In this document: positions 5,787 through 6,565 of the stretch, in pieces
Position numbering within the stretch: the stretch's first letter is position 1
How the letters are laid out: the number at the start of each line of letters is the position of its first letter
Source of the DNA: Bacillota bacterium
GTDB taxonomy: Bacteria > Bacillota_I > Bacilli_A > RFN20 > CAG-826
DNA: 6,565 bases
NCBI GenBank assembly: GCA_023396795.1
Contig: JAEWUY010000121.1
Span: 1 to 6,565, forward strand
Direction: 5' to 3'
Translations under genes and position numbers: made by a program
The notes under the pieces: generated by a model
Seen by the model: only the letters and a program-made list of their open reading frames with translations
What the model was told of the DNA's origin: nothing
Database searches by the model: none

Positions 5787-5792
5787 TATACT
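5787..5792 (+). promoter_or_regulatory. possible -10 box of the epimerase gene
   Basis: TATACT matches TATAAT at 5 of 6 positions and lies 44 nt before the epimerase ATG. The best -35-like element, TTGTCA at 5755-5760, is 26 nt away and so too far. CATAAT (5812-5817) and TATAAA (5796-5801) are rival -10 boxes, also without a -35. A promoter must lie in 5633-5836 if this gene starts its own transcript, but its exact position is uncertain. Confidence 0.22.
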
Positions 5793-5823
5793 AAATATAA
5801 ATTGTTTATTGCATAATACAATT

Positions 5824-5829
5824 AGGAGG
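5824..5829 (+). promoter_or_regulatory. ribosome binding site of the epimerase gene
   Basis: AGGAGG, followed by TG, lies 7 nt before the ATG at 5837. This consensus site establishes the start codon. Confidence 0.9.
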
Positions 5830-5836
5830 TGTACTT

Positions 5837-6565
5837 ATGAAGAAAACCATTTACTACATCACTGGTGCAACCGGTCACCTCGGACGAACCATTGTCAACA
5901 TGTTACTACCGCTTAAAAAAACAATCGTCGCTTTTGTTTTGCCGAAAGATAAAAAGCGCCTTTTCAATAAGCACGAAAGTGAACAACTATATTTCGTTGA
6001 AGGCGACATAACCCATTATGACGATGTTGCATCCTTTTTAAATTTCAAGGCCGAAGAGACATCACAAATCGTCATTCACTGTGCTGGAATTATCACTGTC
6101 GAAAAATCATTCAACCAGTTTGTTTATGATGTCAATGTCGGAGGGACTAAAAATATCGTTGACGCATCATTAAAACGAAAGGTTGAAAAATTCATTTATG
6201 TTTCTAGTGTTCACGCCTTAAAAGAACTTCCCAAAAAACAAATAATTACTGAACAAGAAACTTTCGATCCGAATCTAGTCAATGGCTTCTACGCTAAAAC
6301 AAAAGCTGAATCCAGTCAGTATGTTCTTGATGCTTGCAAAAAAGGCCTTAATGGCGTTGTTGTCCATCCTTCTGCCATCATCGGACCCAACGATGAGATG
6401 AACGGTCATTTTACCTCGGTGTTAAAAAACTTTCTTGATGGCTCGTTAACTTCAGTAGTAAAGGGCGGATACAATATTGTTGATGTCCGCGATGTCGCTA
6501 ACGGAATCATTAAAGCAACAGAAAAAGGACAGCCTGGAAAATGTTATTTGCTCTCTGGGGAATAT
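5837..6565 (+). CDS. NAD(P)-dependent epimerase/dehydratase (extended SDR), 5' part
   Basis: The first 243 codons are present and the frame is open to the window end, so the C-terminus is missing. The protein begins MKKTIYYITGATGHLGRTIV. TGATGHLG (9-16) is the GxxGxxG-type Rossmann loop of extended short-chain dehydrogenases. GDI (56-58), HCAG (81-84, like the NAG/HxA motif), N100 in YDVNVGGT, YVSS (121-124, catalytic Ser) and YAKTKAE (152-158, catalytic Y152 and K156) follow in the expected order. HPSAIIGP (177-184) is the typical substrate-domain entry. The pattern resembles the dihydroflavonol-4-reductase-like/NAD-dependent epimerase group, whose members reduce or epimerise sugar nucleotides, ketones or aldehydes; the substrate cannot be assigned. 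Family members usually run to about 320-340 residues, so roughly a quarter is missing. It is divergent from coaD and has a strong ribosome site. Confidence 0.88.
   Translation, partial: MKKTIYYITGATGHLGRTIVNMLLPLKKTIVAFVLPKDKKRLFNKHESEQLYFVEGDITHYDDVASFLNFKAEETSQIVIHCAGIITVEKSFNQFVYDVNVGGTKNIVDASLKRKVEKFIYVSSVHALKELPKKQIITEQETFDPNLVNGFYAKTKAESSQYVLDACKKGLNGVVVHPSAIIGPNDEMNGHFTSVLKNFLDGSLTSVVKGGYNIVDVRDVANGIIKATEKGQPGKCYLLSGEY

Noticed and set aside
1..6565. CRISPR array, tRNA or rRNA gene, insertion sequence, riboswitch or defence system
   Set aside because: No regular direct repeats, cloverleaf, transposase motif or long structured leader was seen; coding sequence fills nearly all of the window.

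Overview
The window comes from a low-GC (roughly 40% by eye), Gram-positive-type bacterium that uses the standard genetic code. Tryptophan is TGG and TGA is a working stop codon (it ends the esterase gene). Several genes have strong AGGAGG-type ribosome binding sites, and the proteins look like Bacillota or Mycoplasmatota homologues. An uncultured or gut-type Bacilli/Mollicutes relative that has not reassigned TGA (unlike Mycoplasma and Spiroplasma) is my best guess, but no marker here fixes the lineage.

Layout from left to right. (1) The last 48 codons of a DtxR/MntR-family metal-dependent repressor on the + strand, followed by a possible intrinsic terminator. (2) Converging on it and overlapping it by 14 bp, a tight minus-strand cluster read from right to left: a very long gene (4078 to 1469) fusing arginine decarboxylase to agmatine deiminase, then N-carbamoylputrescine amidase (aguB, 4-bp gap), then a small flavin-reductase-like protein (11-bp gap). 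(3) Further upstream on the same strand, an alpha/beta-hydrolase esterase (5074 to 4160) and coaD, phosphopantetheine adenylyltransferase (5632 to 5144). (4) A 204-bp divergent intergenic region with candidate promoters and a dyad. (5) The 5' part of an NAD(P)-dependent extended-SDR epimerase/reductase on the + strand, cut by the window end.

The central point is a complete arginine-to-putrescine route in only two adjacent genes. The N-terminal half of the 869-residue fusion should decarboxylate arginine to agmatine (PLP lysine K227). Its C-terminal half should deiminate agmatine to N-carbamoylputrescine (catalytic C857). AguB (E40/K113/C150) should then release putrescine, CO2 and ammonia. 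No putrescine carbamoyltransferase or carbamate kinase is present, so the set reads as polyamine biosynthesis rather than ATP-yielding agmatine catabolism. Both halves of the fusion are full length, with their expected catalytic residues in place. I cannot tell without a search whether this fusion has been described.

A second theme is translation. The esterase, aguB and the epimerase have clear Shine-Dalgarno sequences. The starts of coaD and the fusion gene have none, and each has a promoter-like hexamer pair unusually close to the ATG, which raises the possibility of leaderless or near-leaderless mRNAs.
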